38,710 bases of DNA, from the NCBI GenBank assembly GCA_009839975.1, contig VXOP01000351.1:1-38710 (forward strand), given 5' to 3'. Numbering within the stretch: the stretch's first letter is position 1; each line of letters opens with the position of its first letter. A program made the position numbers and the translations under genes. Under the pieces are notes generated by a model, which saw nothing but the letters and a program-made list of their open reading frames with translations, had not been told where the DNA came from and did not search any database. The stretch comes from Candidatus Poribacteria bacterium. Lineage in GTDB: Bacteria > Poribacteria > WGA-4E > WGA-3G. Of this stretch, positions 36,268 to 38,710 are shown piece by piece.

Positions 36268-37425
36268 ATGCATAACAGTGAAAAATATGGGGTCTTATTG
36301 CTCGGAGGACATCGCACACACCAAGAAAACTATGCACATCTTTTTGCCAATGATCCGCGATGTCAATTAATTGCCTTCGCTGATGAACACGATGCACCAA
36401 GCGAACGGGTAAAGTTAGCACGTTCACTGGCTGCAGAATTAAACCTACCCTTCATAGACAATCTTCAAGATGCATTAGGAAGGGATGATATACACATTGT
36501 CAGTCTCTGTACTGAAGTGGAAAGACGCGGGCAAGTGGGAGCAAAGTGTGCAGATGCAGGAAAACATGTTTACCTTGATAAACCGATGGCACTGAATCCT
36601 GAACATGCAAATCAGATTGTTACCGCAGTCGCAAATAGTAGTGTGCGGACCCAGATGTTTAGCAATATACATAGTATGTGGGCACGGACGGTAAAACAAG
36701 TGTTGGAGAGTGGCAGAATTGGTGAACTGAAAGCAATACATTGTGATGTGATGTTTGCGAAAGGACACCCAGGAACTGCGCCAATCGGTAACAAACGGAT
36801 ACAACGTCCAAATTTGGAACGTTATAGTTTTGTTGAAGCAAAACCTGAAATGTTTGATATCGGGGTTTATGCCGTTTCAATGGTCAGTTGGCTGACGCAG
36901 AAACGTGTAAAAAAGGTGTTCTGTGGAACTGCGAATTATTTCTTCAAAGAACATTACGATTGTGATTTAGAAGATTTTGGGGCAATGATTCTAACGTGTG
37001 AAGATGGGATGACTGCAACTATTGCTGCGGGTAGATACGGTTGGCAGAGTCACCCTCAAGGGGGAGTGCGGAAAGTTCATCTTGTTGGTACAGAAGCAAC
37101 CTTGACCTTTGATGCATCCTCAAATCGACTGGAAGTCTTTGCTGCAGAACCAGCCTTTGAACCACCGACACCTCACCCACTTGACCCAATGGGTATGTGG
37201 AATAGCACAACCGCAGAAACAGGAATGCGTCCAAAACAGCACTGGATTGATATCGCCATTCATGATGATGGACAACGGGAGTTTAGTGCATTCGTAGACT
37301 GTATTGAGAATGGTGTTGAAAGTGAGATGAATGCTGAATTTGCAGCACATGCAGTTGAAATCATCTGTGCAGGATACGAATCTGCTGCAGATGGTGAAAT
37401 AAGAGACCTATCAAAAACTAAATAA
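36268..37425 (+). CDS. Gfo/Idh/MocA family oxidoreductase
   Basis: A 385-residue NAD(P)-dependent sugar or inositol dehydrogenase-type enzyme. The N-terminal Rossmann motif is relaxed (VLLLGGHRTHQENYA instead of GxGxxG), but VYLDKPMALNPEHANQIV carries the DKP variant of the EKP motif (Lys). The C-terminal domain has FDIGVYAVSMVSWL and the GTANYF strand. The substrate is unknown; its neighbours suggest sugar breakdown. It is tightly coupled to the preceding gene. Confidence 0.87.
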   Translation: MHNSEKYGVLLLGGHRTHQENYAHLFANDPRCQLIAFADEHDAPSERVKLARSLAAELNLPFIDNLQDALGRDDIHIVSLCTEVERRGQVGAKCADAGKHVYLDKPMALNPEHANQIVTAVANSSVRTQMFSNIHSMWARTVKQVLESGRIGELKAIHCDVMFAKGHPGTAPIGNKRIQRPNLERYSFVEAKPEMFDIGVYAVSMVSWLTQKRVKKVFCGTANYFFKEHYDCDLEDFGAMILTCEDGMTATIAAGRYGWQSHPQGGVRKVHLVGTEATLTFDASSNRLEVFAAEPAFEPPTPHPLDPMGMWNSTTAETGMRPKQHWIDIAIHDDGQREFSAFVDCIENGVESEMNAEFAAHAVEIICAGYESAADGEIRDLSKTK

Positions 37426-37437
37426 CCGTGCTATACC

Positions 37438-38710
37438 CTATCCCCTAACTCCCAACGCCTCAAGCTGCGCAATTTGTTGAAGCCATGATTCACGTATTTC
37501 GGGAGAATACTCCATCGGGAGTAGTGATTTACGGGTGCAATTCAGGAATGCCTGAAGCATCTGATAACGTCGTATAGGTCCGATATTGGGAAGGATTCTA
37601 TCAGAGATAACATCTACGATTTCGTCCACAGATAGAGTGCCTTCGCGGGCTTTAGCAGCTTCAAGGTCAGCACGGAGAGAGGCAAAACTCGCAGCAGAAT
37701 AACCTTCTGTCAGAACAAGCATGTGGTCAAAAGTTTCCTGGGGTATTTCACCTTTATGGACATTGTTAAGTGTCCAACGTAGGAATGTCTCCCGGTCTTC
37801 ACCTATTGGATCAAGGACTGGAATGACAATATCACCAACTCTGCCTTCTCTACGTAGGTCGGGGGAGAGGTTGTATATGCGTGCAGTCATCAGAAGCCAC
37901 GTAATGTTTCCTCTTAACTGTGGGTCAGACATCATCGCTTGAATCTTACCTGTTAACCTGCGTTCCGTCGCGTGTGCATCTCTACCGACTTGACCAAACT
38001 GCGTATCAGCCTCATCAACAAAGATCAACACGTTAACCAGAGCCATCAACAAACGCCGAAGTCTTTCAAAGATGACATCCGTCTGTCCGAACCACATACT
38101 ACGGATATTCTTCAACACAAGAACAGGGATATCAAGTTCACCAGCAAGTCCTTCAAAGATGAATGTCTTTCCACTTCCGATAGGACCGCAGACACTTAAT
38201 CCAGAGATTGAATCTTTCCCTGTTGAAGTAATACGAGGGATGATTTGGTCTTTCAAAAACGCAACAAGCTTCTGGTTGCCAACAATATCTGTTAATGTGT
38301 GAGCGGGTTTCTTAAACTCAACAACATCTTCACCTAACTGTGCCTGAATAAACTCTGATACCTTCTCAATCACAGTCTCTGGACGCAGTTTCTCACCAGA
38401 ATAACATGCGGATACAAGCAGTTGCCGTAATGCTTGAATCGATAACCCCGCTGTTAGTACAGCCAATTGCGATTGACTCCCCCACAGGTTGAGTTCTTTG
38501 TTTGCGGGTTTCTGCGTTCTGTTGAACCAAGAGATGAAATGGCGACGCGCCTCTACTTCGGGGGATGGAATCTCTACATCAACAACTTGAGGTAGACGTA
38601 CAACTCGTGAATTGACCAAACTCTTAGACTCCGAGATGAATACAACCGTATCTGTAGATTTCATGAATTCAGAATCTGATATCCAGTCTTGAATAATGCT
38701 AATTCTATGT
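37438..38710 (-). CDS. AAA+ ATPase, partial at the window edge
   Basis: The frame is open from 37438 to the end of the window, so the start lies beyond 38710; ATG 38664 is only an internal candidate. The visible N-terminal part (ISIIQDWISD, TVVFISESKSL, VDVEIPSPEVEARRHFI) looks like the end of a first AAA domain. A second AAA domain follows with Walker A GPIGSGKT, Walker B LIFVDEADT and sensor-1 region LLMTARIYNL. A two-domain AAA ATPase is therefore likely. The function and partner are unknown. Confidence 0.82.
   Translation of the reverse strand, partial: HRISIIQDWISDSEFMKSTDTVVFISESKSLVNSRVVRLPQVVDVEIPSPEVEARRHFISWFNRTQKPANKELNLWGSQSQLAVLTAGLSIQALRQLLVSACYSGEKLRPETVIEKVSEFIQAQLGEDVVEFKKPAHTLTDIVGNQKLVAFLKDQIIPRITSTGKDSISGLSVCGPIGSGKTFIFEGLAGELDIPVLVLKNIRSMWFGQTDVIFERLRRLLMALVNVLIFVDEADTQFGQVGRDAHATERRLTGKIQAMMSDPQLRGNITWLLMTARIYNLSPDLRREGRVGDIVIPVLDPIGEDRETFLRWTLNNVHKGEIPQETFDHMLVLTEGYSAASFASLRADLEAAKAREGTLSVDEIVDVISDRILPNIGPIRRYQMLQAFLNCTRKSLLPMEYSPEIRESWLQQIAQLEALGVRG

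Overview
The window looks like a chromosomal segment of a Candidatus Poribacteria-type, Gram-negative-like bacterium. The main clue is the C-terminal motif NPFNPETWIPYQL in two large secreted proteins, which I associate with that lineage. Supporting clues are a phytanoyl-CoA dioxygenase-like enzyme, a sulfatase, a mannonate dehydratase-like TIM barrel and a Gfo/Idh/MocA oxidoreductase close together, and many short palindromic repeats between genes. No phage, plasmid or integrase gene is visible. The assignment is inference; no database was searched.

Layout. (1) 61-2470, minus strand: pyrE, selD and an HD-domain hydrolase. The selD reading frame runs through an in-frame TGA, read here as selenocysteine, so the true gene starts at 1773. 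(2) 2655-8604, plus strand: a promoter, a leader with a terminator-like hairpin, then ccmE, ccmF, ccmH, a ccmI-like gene, a membrane-anchored regulatory-like protein and a HEAT-repeat protein. (3) 8753-14494: two tandem paralogous secreted proteins. Each has two copies of a HAF/propeller-like module and a sorting-type C-terminus, and the first carries a one-base frameshift. (4) 14581-17442: korA-korB, a 2-oxoacid:ferredoxin oxidoreductase. (5) 17586-20801: ccmA, ccmB, enolase and an FtsB-like protein. (6) 20902-23550: a phosphodiester glycosidase-like protein, a lipoprotein and a HigBA-type toxin-antitoxin pair. (7) 23662-28243: ffh, rpsP, khpA, trmD, rplS, rnhB and yraN, a classic translation cluster without rimM. 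(8) 28315-31398: a sugar nucleotidyltransferase, a phytanoyl-CoA dioxygenase-like protein and a cydA-like oxidase subunit without cydB. (9) 31561-35721, minus strand: mannonate dehydratase-like, sulfatase, a polyamine-type binding lipoprotein and a rhodanese. (10) 35822-37425, plus strand: a small protein resembling the C-terminal half of Gfo/Idh/MocA, then a full Gfo/Idh/MocA oxidoreductase. (11) 37438-38710, minus strand: an AAA+ ATPase that runs off the window edge.

Functionally, the ccm genes lie in two blocks (EFHI and AB, no ccmC seen) and would supply c-type cytochromes. CcmE is the cysteine (CXXXY) variant. KorAB, enolase and the cydA-like subunit belong to central and respiratory metabolism. 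The sulfatase, mannonate dehydratase-like and Gfo/Idh genes suggest use of sulfated or acidic sugars.

The most notable observations are the selenocysteine SelD with its hairpin, the frameshifted tandem surface protein, the cysteine-type Ccm system, several families of dispersed palindromes (one inside coding sequence, one starting at stop codons, one composite carrying a promoter-like -10), and a MITE-like element between 21-base direct repeats that copy the end of rnhB.
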